A stretch of 45,113 nucleotides of DNA from a virus: positions 1-45,113 of IMG/VR virus record IMGVR_UViG_3300046167_000689. One strand, given 5' to 3'. A model generated the notes under the pieces. It did not search any database. It saw only the letters and a program-made list of their open reading frames with translations, and was not told the DNA's origin. Of this stretch, positions 32,882 through 41,912 are shown piece by piece. Each line of letters starts with the position of its first letter. Within the stretch, counting starts at the first letter, position 1. A program made the translations under genes and the position numbers.

Positions 32882-34567
32882 CTAGATGCCGCACGATCCA
32901 CCTGTTCCACTAATGTCGCAGATGTCGTGTGTCTCAACGTGTTCATCGAACTCTTCACCGAGCTTTGCCACAGCCTCGCTGTAGGGGACGCTGGTGAGGG
33001 GTTGTCCGCCACGGCTACCGTCGGGGTAAACTGTGAAACCACGAAGCCGAGGGGCATATTTTGCTAATGTGTTGGCGAACTTTGGAACGGTGTCCTCGTT
33101 GTTCAGTTTGCTGCCCCAAGAGGGTAAATTGATCGTGCTTGAGATCGACATATCAACGTAATCTTGGACATCGGCTTGGAAGGCCATACGGCGCTCGTAG
33201 TCGTCTGCTAGGTCAAGTGCGCTTTCCACCGTTTCTGGCGAGGCGCCATAGCGATCTATTAGTTCTTGGGCAGCGGAATCGACGACGTACTGGTAGACCC
33301 ACCGGTTGTTTCCACGCAAGTATCGGCGCTTATACGCAACAGCAAATATAGGCTCAACGCCAGTGCTAGTACCGGCAAGAATACCAATGCTGCCTGTCGG
33401 AGCGATGGCACGGTTAGCCACCGGCTTGGAAATATCCAAGCTATCAGAAATTTCTCTGCTAACTTTGTCAGAAACGCCTTTATAGACTGAAAGCCATGCG
33501 TGTAATTCGGGGGTAACTTCATAACGTGATCCTCGTTGAATAAGCCACTCGTGCATGCCCATTAGGCCAAGTCCAAGGCGGCGATTTTTCTGACGTGTGT
33601 CATAAACTTTTTCGTATGGAAGTTTCGCTTTTAAAGTTCCGCAAATAAGAAACTTCGTAGCCATCTCAACCACTTCAGACATCTCGTTAATGTCGCTAAT
33701 TCGGCCCATATTAACGGAACCTAAATTGCATACGTCACTATCATCTGCTGATGTGACTTCTGTGCAGGCATTACGAAGTGTCTCATCTTCTTTGTCGAAG
33801 AAGTTAAAACTGAAACCGGGTTCGGCAGACTTCATGGCTTGGTGGACGTTTTCCAAGAATACATCACCAACATCACCAGTTTTATAGTAATTAAGGAGCC
33901 AAGCAGTGTCATAATTCACGCTGATATTGGTCATATCCAGCGGTGCAGGAAAATTGAAATCCTCTTGCTTGATGTCCCACAATGTTTTGCCTGTGGAGCC
34001 AACTTTCATGCTTTGCCAATCTTTGGCGCCAAGGAACTCAAGTATGTCCCCGTGTTGCCAATTAAGGCTGGCATAGATGGCAGATCGCCGGCTTCCGCCC
34101 TGCATGACCCTACGCCCAATCTCATTAATCATGTTCATTTTCGGGATAGGACCGGAGGCTTGGCCACCAGTACGCTGTATGGGCGTCCCTGCAGCCCTAT
34201 AAACGCTATAATCCACTCCGATGCCGCCACCGGTCATCAGACAGCTTTCCGCCTTCCACGACAGGTCTGCCCAATCCTCACGGGTGTCTTCCTCTGCTTT
34301 CAAAAGGTAGCAGTTATTGAAGAACTTGTTGGGTCGGCCAGCGTAATACAGATACCGACCGCCAGGAATGAATTTCATATCCCGAATAAACTCGTACAAT
34401 TGCTGTACTTCTTGCTTTGGTAAAAAGTCGCCACAAACATCTGTCACCAAAGTGGATGCCAATGCATCCCATGTTTCAGCGCCATCATGGCGGTATTTAT
34501 GATTGAAAATGTCTTCTGAAAATTTGGACCTGAACATTGGGTTCACGTTCGATTTGAAGTTACTCAT
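32882..34567 (-). CDS. nrdJ: Ribonucleotide reductase, class II (adenosylcobalamin-dependent)
   Basis: Encodes 561 residues. Visible: FNNCYLL (redox Cys), TGGGIGVDYS, RNACTEV (N-x-C-x-E active-site loop), CNLGSVNM, NRRLGLGLMGMHEWL, AIAPTGSIGILAGTSTGVEP, and the C-terminal pair in CDISGTGGSCGI. This is the order of a class II enzyme, which uses vitamin B12 to make the thiyl radical. It would produce deoxynucleotides for phage DNA. There is no small subunit, as expected. Its start is 3 bases from the MazG-like gene stop, inside the early operon. B12 supply is therefore a condition for the host. Confidence 0.92.
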   Translation of the reverse strand: MSNFKSNVNPMFRSKFSEDIFNHKYRHDGAETWDALASTLVTDVCGDFLPKQEVQQLYEFIRDMKFIPGGRYLYYAGRPNKFFNNCYLLKAEEDTREDWADLSWKAESCLMTGGGIGVDYSVYRAAGTPIQRTGGQASGPIPKMNMINEIGRRVMQGGSRRSAIYASLNWQHGDILEFLGAKDWQSMKVGSTGKTLWDIKQEDFNFPAPLDMTNISVNYDTAWLLNYYKTGDVGDVFLENVHQAMKSAEPGFSFNFFDKEDETLRNACTEVTSADDSDVCNLGSVNMGRISDINEMSEVVEMATKFLICGTLKAKLPYEKVYDTRQKNRRLGLGLMGMHEWLIQRGSRYEVTPELHAWLSVYKGVSDKVSREISDSLDISKPVANRAIAPTGSIGILAGTSTGVEPIFAVAYKRRYLRGNNRWVYQYVVDSAAQELIDRYGASPETVESALDLADDYERRMAFQADVQDYVDMSISSTINLPSWGSKLNNEDTVPKFANTLAKYAPRLRGFTVYPDGSRGGQPLTSVPYSEAVAKLGEEFDEHVETHDICDISGTGGSCGI

Positions 34568-34570
34568 CGG

Positions 34571-35002
34571 CTAGCCTCTTACTAAATCTGATAGGTTTGG
34601 TTCTTGGTAATTGGGGCCTTTCAAGACTTTCCCGTCTTCCCGAAATATGGGTCGGCCGTCATAACCTAATTTGCTCATGTTGCTTGCATGAACTCGCCGT
34701 AAGCCGGCGTCTAAATCCCAGCCAAAAGTCGCTGCGTAGCCATATGTGACGTACACAAGGTCAGCTAACTCTTTGAGAAGGTTTTCTTGGTTTTCTGCTG
34801 CACATACTTCGTCAAATTCTTCCGAAACTAAGCTCAAGCGCATTTTGTCCAAAAAGGAGTTCTGGATGTAATCGTAATCCAGTGTTTGACCCATGCATTG
34901 TGCAAACTGTGTCACCATTTGAAGTGGCGATTTGTTGATGTAATGGTCAGGATCAAGTGAAACCGATTGTTGTTCGGTAAATTCCTCATAGCCAGGGGTC
35001 AT
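34571..35002 (-). CDS. MazG-like nucleotide pyrophosphohydrolase
   Basis: Encodes 143 residues. Helix with RLSLVSEEFDEV and then KELADLVYVTYGYAATFGWD gives the E-x-x-E ... E-x-x-D metal-binding core of the MazG/HisE fold. The end GRPIFREDGKVLKGPNYQEP is typical of phage members. The family hydrolyses nucleoside triphosphates and may lower (p)ppGpp or clean damaged nucleotides. It overlaps the DUF3310 gene by four bases (ATGA) and lies beside ribonucleotide reductase. Confidence 0.8.
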   Translation of the reverse strand: MTPGYEEFTEQQSVSLDPDHYINKSPLQMVTQFAQCMGQTLDYDYIQNSFLDKMRLSLVSEEFDEVCAAENQENLLKELADLVYVTYGYAATFGWDLDAGLRRVHASNMSKLGYDGRPIFREDGKVLKGPNYQEPNLSDLVRG

Positions 35003-35307
35003 TGGCCAATCCTTTCTTTAAGATAGATTAATCGATCGATGTACCAACGGGCCTTTTTGAGGTCTTCGAGACCGTTCTTGTACGGCCACCGCCAAAGGTA
35101 TTTAAAAGCATTTTGCCAACAGTAGGCTTCGTGAGGAGGCACCTCAGAGGGTTCCACCATGGCACTCATTGCCTCGATGCATTCAATGCCAGCACTGTTG
35201 TAATGCACTGGGCTATTTACGCTGTCGTCAGACGCCAAAGGCTGTCCATCGACTACATGACGCCAAAGCTCGGCTTTGCGTTTTTCGAAATCTGTTGCAT
35301 CACTCAT
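34999..35307 (-). CDS. DUF3310 protein (nucleotide kinase-like)
   Basis: Encodes 102 residues. NSPVHYNSAGIECIEAMSAM and then CWQNAFKYLWRWPYKNGLED and KARWYIDRLI are characteristic of DUF3310, often annotated as nucleotide kinase in phages, though enzymatic activity is not proven. ATGA overlap with the MazG-like gene and one-base overlap with the gene upstream place it in the coupled early operon for nucleotide supply. Confidence 0.8.
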   Translation of the reverse strand: MSDATDFEKRKAELWRHVVDGQPLASDDSVNSPVHYNSAGIECIEAMSAMVEPSEVPPHEAYCWQNAFKYLWRWPYKNGLEDLKKARWYIDRLIYLKERIGQ

Positions 35308-35651
35308 CAGTGGATCGTCCGTTTTGCGAAGTTGAAGACATTGCCGTTTTCAGCTGGTTTCTTCGCCTTGTCGGTCGGGGTAGGCTCCTGATCCAAAGAC
35401 AGTTCAGGTCCAAATTCTTCACCCCACATTTCCGTCAATTCTCGGAACATTGCGCCAAAGTTGGATACAAAATCAGGATGCTCTTTGGTCAAAACAACTA
35501 TGCCTTGCAGAAGATTAAGGGCTGCATCTATTTCCTCTTCATCCAAAAACTCTTTGGTAAGGCAATGACCAGCAGCAAGCATCACTTCGCCATCTGGTTT
35601 TAGTTGAAGAATAACTGACATCTGGTTGTCATCTAACTTTATTTTTTTCAT
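35307..35651 (-). CDS. Hypothetical early protein
   Basis: Encodes 114 residues beginning MKKIKLDDNQMSVILQLKPD. Mixed alpha/beta N-terminus, then helices (MFRELTEMWGEEFGPELSLD) and a Pro/Lys-rich tail. It overlaps the upstream gene by 23 bases. No domain is recognised. Location suggests a role in replication or host takeover. Confidence 0.7.
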   Translation of the reverse strand: MKKIKLDDNQMSVILQLKPDGEVMLAAGHCLTKEFLDEEEIDAALNLLQGIVVLTKEHPDFVSNFGAMFRELTEMWGEEFGPELSLDQEPTPTDKAKKPAENGNVFNFAKRTIH

Positions 35652-36000
35652 ATCGACTTCCCTTTGACAGTTCTATGAAGTGGTCGGCATCGACCACAGC
35701 AAGTGGTTTTCGACGATCAGCCTTGATAATTACCAATGGCTCAGCGCCCTCTGGGCAGTTGCTCTTCGCTTGATCGACGTGCTTGTAAATCGATACCGCT
35801 TTGAGCGATTTGCATTCGACGGAGTAAGGAAAGACGTCCCGTGCGGCCTTGGCCAATAAGACATCTTCTCCGGCTGCGCCCATGGAGGTTGAGCGCACGT
35901 CTGAAATGTCTAACTTTGGAAATGCAGCTAGGATGCGATCACGAACCCATTGCTGCAGTCGTCTCCCCTTCGCCTTGGCGGAAGAGGTTTTTATGGGCAT
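35629..36000 (-). CDS. PD-(D/E)XK endonuclease (possibly Holliday-junction resolvase-like)
   Basis: Encodes 123 residues. RRLQQWVRDRILAAFPKLDI precedes the core MGAAGEDVLLAKAARDVFPY-SVECKSLKAVSIYKHVDQ, where Glu-Asp, Asp and Glu-x-Lys form the nuclease signature. The size is right for small phage resolvases that trim branched DNA before packaging. The start overlaps the preceding stop by one base (TAATG). Which substrate it cuts is inferred only. Confidence 0.75.
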   Translation of the reverse strand: MPIKTSSAKAKGRRLQQWVRDRILAAFPKLDISDVRSTSMGAAGEDVLLAKAARDVFPYSVECKSLKAVSIYKHVDQAKSNCPEGAEPLVIIKADRRKPLAVVDADHFIELSKGSRYEKNKVR

Positions 36001-36857
36001 TAGTCCCCTTCAACATACCAATAGTGAGGCGGATTTTTGGCTTCAGACCTTGGATGAGGTCTAAACTCGGCCTCAGGCCAACAGGCTCCTAAATAACTGC
36101 AGAACTCACATGTCTTGCAGAGCCGTTTGTCACCTGTGGGTTTACCACGCCATTTGTCTTCTACTGGCTCAAAGCACCGCTTGAACTCAGCGTTAGTATT
36201 TATGGCAGTGACGTTGGCCTCGATCTTTGCGCTTACGGCGTCTTGCTCACTTTGTGAGACATCGCACAGGACGACTCTGATCCGGCCAGTGCTTTTGCAT
36301 ATAACGATCCAGCCACCAGGTTCTTTGCCTTTCGCCTTGGCATAGCCAATTAACTGGCCAACATAGCCGAAGTCATCATTATCCCGCAGATGCTCGTAGC
36401 CTTGGCTCCATTTATTGTCGAAAGCCCACTGACTGCACGTTTTGATGTCGAAGACTTTATGGTCAATCTCAATATCGTCTTCGCCTCGTATTACGGTACC
36501 AGCAACTGCCAATTCGACTTTGTCTTTGGAGCCAGTGATATTTGCTCCAGCGATTTTCAGAAGCACGTCCGTCACGCTTTCTACTGCATCGCCAATCAAC
36601 ATCTGCAATTTGAAGTTATAAGGCTTACGAGAGGGCGTTTTGCCTGCTGCTGCCATCTGTAACTGACACAGAGGGCGACCTACGTTGCTCATACGCAAAC
36701 GGAAGTCATTTTTACCCTGATCGGTCAATTGGCGCCGGAGAGCGTCCTTAAACGCTTCTCCAGCTTCGTCTATCCAGCTTTCTTCAACATGCACTTTGTC
36801 ATGTTCGTCATTGGATAGACGATCCAAAATCAGATGGATTTCGGGTTCGAGCATCAA
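36000..36857 (-). CDS. RecB/Cas4-like PD-(D/E)XK exonuclease with probable Fe-S cluster
   Basis: Encodes 285 residues. Core: GDAVESVTDVLL, GEDDIEIDHKVFDIKTCSQW (Asp, then D-I-K as the (D/E)-x-K), and a downstream YVGQLIGYAKAKG helix (QxxxY-like). Near the C-terminus LCKTCEFCSYLGACW supplies four Cys, as in the 4Fe-4S group of Cas4/AddB nucleases. It may resect DNA ends for recombination-dependent replication. No CRISPR array is present. ATGA overlap with the gene upstream. Confidence 0.8.
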   Translation of the reverse strand: MMLEPEIHLILDRLSNDEHDKVHVEESWIDEAGEAFKDALRRQLTDQGKNDFRLRMSNVGRPLCQLQMAAAGKTPSRKPYNFKLQMLIGDAVESVTDVLLKIAGANITGSKDKVELAVAGTVIRGEDDIEIDHKVFDIKTCSQWAFDNKWSQGYEHLRDNDDFGYVGQLIGYAKAKGKEPGGWIVICKSTGRIRVVLCDVSQSEQDAVSAKIEANVTAINTNAEFKRCFEPVEDKWRGKPTGDKRLCKTCEFCSYLGACWPEAEFRPHPRSEAKNPPHYWYVEGD

Positions 36858-37708
36858 GCTACGTCAACCAAGTCAGCGTCTAAGCTGCCTTCGAGAGCAT
36901 CTATGGCGGCTTGATCTAAGGTGTCATTGCGCAAAGCCTTTTTATAGGCAGCATTGACCCGATCATTCTCAGAGCGAATTGCATCCCGAATGGCTTTGAT
37001 GCTTTCCATGACCGTTTCATCTAAACCAAGAGGGGTTTTTAGGTCAGGGGCGAAGTGAAACGTAAACCATGTGACGCTGCCGTTTTTGTGGCGCTTGCTG
37101 GTCAGCTTGGCCTGATAATCCCATAGATTGCGAGAGCGAGGGATGACCTTCATAAACTCATCTTCGAACGGATTAAAGTTAGTGCCTTTAAGCATCAAAA
37201 TTACAGGTTGGTTTTCGTAAACCACCTCTTCGCCATCAACAGTCTTACCTTTGTAGGAGACTAGGCCACGAACCTGACGAAAGCAGGTTATATCTGCGTA
37301 ACGATCACGTTGCTCTTGCGGCAGATCACGGAGAACAGAAGACTTAGGTTTACCACAACGAATACCGCCTTTGATGTCTCGGGCTTCTTCACGAAAGCTG
37401 TTCATGATAACCGATTTATTGGCCAGTTTTTTGGCTTCGGTATCATAATGCAGGTATTGGAAGTGATGCCCTAAAGGACGAAAGTTCACACTTTCTGCAT
37501 AAGCTATTGTCTCTAAGCCCTTGATGTAGAATTGACCTCGAGGAATAGGATTTCCGTTCTCATCATCAACTTGTGAGTTGATTTTCAGCTCAGGCAATCG
37601 GCTGGCATTAGTGCCGCTTGAATTATTGGCAACTGACATTCCCATTTCTGCGGCTAACTTAGCAGCTGATTGAGTGTCCAGTGATAAAGCGTTTCCGGTA
37701 TCTGTCAT
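36854..37708 (-). CDS. Probable ssDNA-binding/replication accessory protein
   Basis: Encodes 284 residues from the ATG at 37708, with AAGGA seven bases upstream; a longer frame to 37843 would include the promoter. Beta-rich middle (PIPRGQFYIKGLETIAYAES; NQPVILMLKGTNFNPFEDEF; GSVTWFTFHFAPDLKTPLGL) and an acidic C-terminal end (DALEGSLDADLVDVA), which is the usual form of phage ssDNA-binding proteins. It is the first gene of the operon and next to DNA polymerase. No sequence family is recognised, so this is an inference. Confidence 0.55.
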   Translation of the reverse strand: MTDTGNALSLDTQSAAKLAAEMGMSVANNSSGTNASRLPELKINSQVDDENGNPIPRGQFYIKGLETIAYAESVNFRPLGHHFQYLHYDTEAKKLANKSVIMNSFREEARDIKGGIRCGKPKSSVLRDLPQEQRDRYADITCFRQVRGLVSYKGKTVDGEEVVYENQPVILMLKGTNFNPFEDEFMKVIPRSRNLWDYQAKLTSKRHKNGSVTWFTFHFAPDLKTPLGLDETVMESIKAIRDAIRSENDRVNAAYKKALRNDTLDQAAIDALEGSLDADLVDVA

Positions 37709-37762
37709 AACAATTCCTTTTACAACGTATGTGTGATTCTGCTGTTTCGCAGGATGTACTAC

Positions 37763-37805
37763 TTTATAACTAATGCGTTGCACAAAGTCAAATACTAATA
37801 CACCA
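37763..37805 (-). promoter_or_regulatory. Promoter of the nucleotide/recombination operon with upstream regulator element
   Basis: On the minus strand: TTGACT (37786-37791), spacer 17, TATAAA (37763-37768). Directly upstream, three bases before the -35, is TAATACACCA (37796-37805 plus), one base different from the shared element. A hairpin AATACT/AGTATT surrounds it. The leader to the ATG at 37708 is about 47 bases. Confidence 0.75.
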
Positions 37806-37827
37806 GTATTATGTATTATACTTAAAT

Positions 37828-39934
37828 TTAATCCATCAACCAATTTGTACCTGACGTACCTTCAATCTTTAAAGGAAGTACAAAAGTATGACCCCAACGA
37901 TCTTGTGCCTCAGATAAAACATCGACCATTGCCCACTCCAAGATTTGGTTCACTTCAGTGACCTCATCGGGATGTGTATCGATCACAATGCTATCGTGTA
38001 CGGTAAGGATCAGGAGGGATTTTAGGTGTGTTTCCTTAAATCGACGATGCGCTCGTACACACGCCAATTGCACCAGATCGTTCCCAAAGCCTTGGACGGG
38101 GTAATTCACCACCTGAGTGGCATTGCTAATACGGCCATTCTTAAATCGTTTAGCGTCTGGCCAATGATATTGGCGCCCACTTGGAGTTTGTACGATCCCA
38201 TCGTGTAGGACGCCGTCCATCAAACTCTTATGGTACTGAGCCAAACCTTTATAGATTTTGAAGAACTCACGAAAATAGGTTTGGATGTGAGGTAGTTCGT
38301 TCATCCCCATACCGCCAAATGTAGGTGCGAACGTAAATTTCTTTACTCCGTCCCTCATTTTTTTGGTGACGTCGCCGGCCTCGCATCGATGAATAATAGT
38401 AGCTGTCTGACGATGGATGTCTTTGTTGTTCTCAACGTCGGCTATTATTTGAGGGTCACGAGACAGTTCTCCAGCGCAAATCCATTCCAAAGACGAGTAA
38501 TCAAATTCTGTAATCAAACCGTTTTCAAAGCGAGACACCACGCACTTGCGTATAGGAAACCCTCGCTTTGGTTGGTTCTGAAAGTTTGGATTGGACGAAC
38601 TCAAGCGACCAGTGGCAGTCACACATTGATTGAAGTTGGTGTGAAGCAGACCAGTTGATCGTGTCCAAGTTTGAATGCCTTTCACAAAGCTGTCCAAGTA
38701 TGTCGAAACAGCGTTAAGCCGACTGATCTTGGTTAGGAACTCTACAGCAATGTCGGAGCCTTTCGCTTCTGCATCAGAAATAAGAAGCTGCAGTGTCTCT
38801 TTATCGGCTTTGAACCCATTGATGGACGCATAACTTGCATCTTTTGGAGTGAGCTTTAAGCCGGCAACCTTTCCGGTTGATTGGTATAAGGCACCAGCAC
38901 CAGAGCAAGCCGCACACTTTGACATGTTCTTGTATGGGTCGCCGTTTCACCTTCAATTTTTGAATACGGCCACGGCCATTACAGGCATCACAGCAAGAAG
39001 CCACGGTGCGGTGTACAACTTCGGTTGTGGTGCGGACTGCTTTTTGAAACTCACCCGCCTTCATACGAGGGGGACGAAGCGGCTTGCCGTTTGCACCAAC
39101 ACCAATGTTGAACATGCTTTGATGGATTTTCCGATCCTTAACCCGGCGAGAGTACACAACTTGGGTCATGTCAGCCCCAGAGTTTAGATTGATAGGAGTA
39201 TCACCCATAACGGTTTCAACAATTTCGTTGAGCCGCTTGGTGAGTTCGTTTTTCTCAGTTTGGAATTGCTGTTCAACATCGTTTAAGGCGTCTCGATCAA
39301 CATTGATGCCATTGCGTTCCATGGAGACCAAAGAAAGCAGCATCTCATTAGACAAGTCTAAGATGGGTTTGAGCGATGCATTTTCGTCCAGGCTGAAGTC
39401 ATTCAGCTGGTCCAGGTATATTTCACCGCAGGATTTTACATCGGCCTCAGCATACTCAATTACAATGTCGAGGGGCATCGCTTCAAAACCCACACCGGAT
39501 TTGAATAGCTCATCAACCAGATCAGATTTCTTTTGAGTAAAGATCATGCCGCCACACTCCTGCGTTCAGCAGTTGCTTTAAGGCTGATCTGGCGACGTTG
39601 GCCCTTCGACAGAAGATATTCACCAACCATTGTGCAGTAAACGGTGGGAGGAATAGGGAGGCCCATCTCTGCGAGCCAAAGCACGTCAAATTTGGCGTTA
39701 TGGGCTATAAGTACATCAGCCTCCTCTAACGCCTCTCGAAGGGGTGCAGGGTCATCTGCAGCCTCTTGTTCGTTGTGATTGAATACCAAGTGCTGGACTT
39801 CATCGACGGTGTCCCAGCCAATCCAACCGAAATGTGCGCTGACGCAACGATTATCAGGGTTGAAGGGACTATTGTCGGTTTTACCGCCGACTTTTTGCAC
39901 CGGTCGTTTCGAGGTCTACGACAAGCTGTTTCAT
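37828..39934 (-). CDS. Family A DNA polymerase with embedded DnaJ-type zinc finger (frame broken)
   Basis: Starts at 39934 (MKQLVVDLETT) overlapping the gene upstream (ATGA). Three frame breaks lie near 39900, 39545-39560 and 38945-38947; the total 2107 bases minus one net base gives 701 residues. The exonuclease domain has VVDLETT, HNAKFDVLWL and YAEADV. Mid-protein are two DnaJ-like knuckles, CDACNGRG and CAACSGAG, about 30 residues apart. The polymerase domain has EFDYSSLEW (motif A), KKFTFAPTFGGMG (motif B) and LTVHDSIV (motif C). It copies phage DNA; the zinc finger may bind DNA or a partner. The breaks are probably single-base sequence errors. Confidence 0.9.
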
Positions 39935-40107
39935 TTGCGCATCCCCATCAGTTTCATATTAAGGGCATGTACCCTTTGATTTAACCAGATTTGTTCCTTG
40001 AGTAAGTCACAATGCTCTTGCATCAGCGGTTTGAAGTCGCTGGTGGTTTTAGAGGCCATATCGTCCAGCATGGCGTAATATTCATCCAAGTCCGCAGAAC
40101 CAATCAT
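39931..40107 (-). CDS. Small protein between helicase and polymerase
   Basis: Encodes 58 residues: MIGSADLDEYYAMLDDMASK then helical sequence to RVHALNMKLMGMRK. Its start overlaps the helicase stop (ATGA) and its stop overlaps the polymerase start (ATGA), so all three are translationally coupled. No known domain. It might be a helicase or polymerase accessory factor by position. Confidence 0.7.
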   Translation of the reverse strand: MIGSADLDEYYAMLDDMASKTTSDFKPLMQEHCDLLKEQIWLNQRVHALNMKLMGMRK

Positions 40108-41326
40108 GCTGTGTACCGGCTGATTTCAGGCTCGATCATTACTGGAATCGTTCCGTGGTAACCTGAGATTTTGTTCTTACTGATAGTCAGAAAGCGGGTG
40201 TTGTCCGGTTCGCCGTCATCATTGGCGCCGGAGTGCTTGCCAATACCTAAAAACACATCACATTCTGCGGCCTTACCGGTTTTGCTGTTTTCCGCCATTG
40301 AGAAATCAACTCTGGTTTTGCCTTCTGCCTCGGCGCTGGCCTGACACACACCGATCACCGCACAATCGTGACGTTTCCCTAACTCACGGATCGACCGGTA
40401 AAGCTCACGGATACGTTCGTGTGAGCTATTATAAGAGCCGCCAATCGAAACCTTGTCGGCTTGGTCAATTACAAGCACGTCTGGTTTTATAGTTTGGCAG
40501 TAGTTCGAAATCTTACTGAGCGTCCACTCTTGCGTGTCTTTCATGATGAGGTTTGGTTCGATGACCTCAAACTGAGATGCAGCAAGTTTTGGATCGTCTG
40601 CTACTTCCTCTCGGGTCATTCCGGCATTGGCTTGCATTGCTCGAAGCATAGTGCGCTTGCTGCGTTCCTCATTGGCCAAGAACAGCACCGTTGCCCCTTG
40701 CGCACAAAAGCCATCTGGGCCGGCAAGCATTGAGGTGATGAATGTGGTTTTACCACACTCTGGCCGTGCCATTACGACCATAAATTCCGCAGGGACCAAT
40801 TCCATAAAGCTCACGGGACAGGGAGCGGATATTGAATTGCCAGCGGTTCTCATCGGAAGTCTCTTCCAGCAATTCATAGATGTCTGTGGTGGTAGGAGGG
40901 CCAAAGTCATCTACCGCATAGCTTTCACCAACTCGCTCCATCAAATTTTGGAGTAGGGGCATCGCACTCTCATCGCCCTCGCTAATGTTAATGCCGAGGT
41001 TTGTAATCTCACGGCCAACTTCCCGCTGCCACAGTTTGGCGATGACGTCTGACGCTACATCAGCGGAGATTGCGTTTGCGTTGCGAATGTCATCCAGTAA
41101 ATCTTGAAAGTCGGCTTTCTCAGAATTGGTTGCCACTGGATGATCCTGCAATCCATAGGCCGTACATATCTTCTAAGAGCAAATCATGCTCATACTTGGC
41201 GTGAGCCATATCGAGGAGGTCATATAGTTCCGCTGCATCATCGCTGAAGATTGAACGCTTCAGCTTAGGTTGATTCGACCTGTAGCTGTCAGAAGACAGC
41301 AGTGTTTTTAAGAGTTGTAATTCCAT
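40104..41326 (-). CDS. Replicative DnaB-like helicase (frame broken twice)
   Basis: Starts at 41326 (MELQLLKTLLSSDSYRSNQP) after AGGCGG. Two extra bases, in 41158-41161 and in the CCC run at 40792-40794, split it; 1223 minus 2 gives 407 codons (406 residues). The N-terminal domain is followed by GIGPAEFMVVMARPECGKTTF (Walker A, GKT), then LFLANEE, KPDVLVIDQADK (Walker B) and GVCQAS with NSKTGKAAECD, as in RecA-like replicative helicases. It unwinds DNA ahead of the polymerase. Strong promoter at 41351-41379. Confidence 0.85.
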
Positions 41327-41349
41327 TTTGTCCGCCTAAATGTGTTTGC

Positions 41350-41379
41350 TAGTGTATTAAGTAACACAGTGTAAGGCAA
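41350..41379 (-). promoter_or_regulatory. Promoter of the helicase-polymerase operon
   Basis: On the minus strand: TTGCCT (41374-41379), spacer 17, TACACT (41351-41356). The -10 lies within TAATACACTA (41350-41359), so a protein on this element would block it. A second dyad, TTACACTGTGTTA, lies in the spacer. Confidence 0.6.
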
Positions 41380-41408
41380 AAATAAAGCCCCGATCAAGAG
41401 ATCGAGGC
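41378..41408 (-). terminator. Terminator between primase and helicase units
   Basis: Minus strand: GCCTCGATC, loop TCTT, GATCGGGGC, then a T-rich run (41378-41386). One mismatch in a 9-bp stem. It ends the operon of the 150-residue gene and adjoins the next promoter. Confidence 0.75.
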
Positions 41409-41430
41409 CAAAATATTAGAGTACGGTTTG

Positions 41431-41883
41431 TTAGAGCTTAAAACTCTTCGGAATGGGAACCGCCTTGAGGTAAGCCTCACTGCTCTCAGCAAGAATTTTT
41501 GTAATCTCTTTCGAAGGCACACCGTCCCGTAGAAGGTCTTTAGCTGCCTTGACCATCGCATTCTTGTGTTTTGGGTCTCTGTATTTTGGCATAACAATAT
41601 CGGGAAGAAGGTTCGGCCCTCGTGTGCCACGGAAAACGATGTTATTTAGCGCACCGGTAGGGCCACGGCGCTCTGATAGTAGCAGTTCTGATTTTGTTTG
41701 AGTAAAGCTAACGTGTTGCCCAACATTAGTTTTGCTGGCTTCACCACCTTTTTCATAACGGTCTGCAAACTTCTGTGCAAACTCTTTCAATTCAGCTTGA
41801 AACTCTGCTGCAACGTCAAATCCACCATCAAGTTCGATGTCGAATACGACTACGGCACGCATTGGCTTGCCTTTGTTCTCCAT
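41431..41883 (-). CDS. Hypothetical replication-module protein
   Basis: Encodes 150 residues beginning MENKGKPMRAVVVFDIELDG, with GGGAGA five bases upstream. Charged helical sequence (EFQAELKEFAQKFADRYEKG) then a Gly/Arg/Asn segment (RGPTGALNNIVFRGTRGPNL) and a helical end. It follows primase by 29 bases and is followed by a terminator. TATAAT (42060-42065) after TAATACACTA inside the primase gene may give it an internal promoter. No family recognised. Confidence 0.7.
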   Translation of the reverse strand: MENKGKPMRAVVVFDIELDGGFDVAAEFQAELKEFAQKFADRYEKGGEASKTNVGQHVSFTQTKSELLLSERRGPTGALNNIVFRGTRGPNLLPDIVMPKYRDPKHKNAMVKAAKDLLRDGVPSKEITKILAESSEAYLKAVPIPKSFKL

Positions 41884-41912
41884 TGTACTCTCCCAAGTAG
41901 CGATCGTAATCG

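Noticed and set aside
36000-36857. CRISPR system because of the Cas4-like nuclease
   Set aside because: No repeat-spacer array and no other cas gene; such nucleases are common in phages alone.
38940-41165. Programmed frameshifting in polymerase and helicase
   Set aside because: No standard slippery heptamer is seen, and so many shifts of the same +1 type in different genes fit sequence error better.
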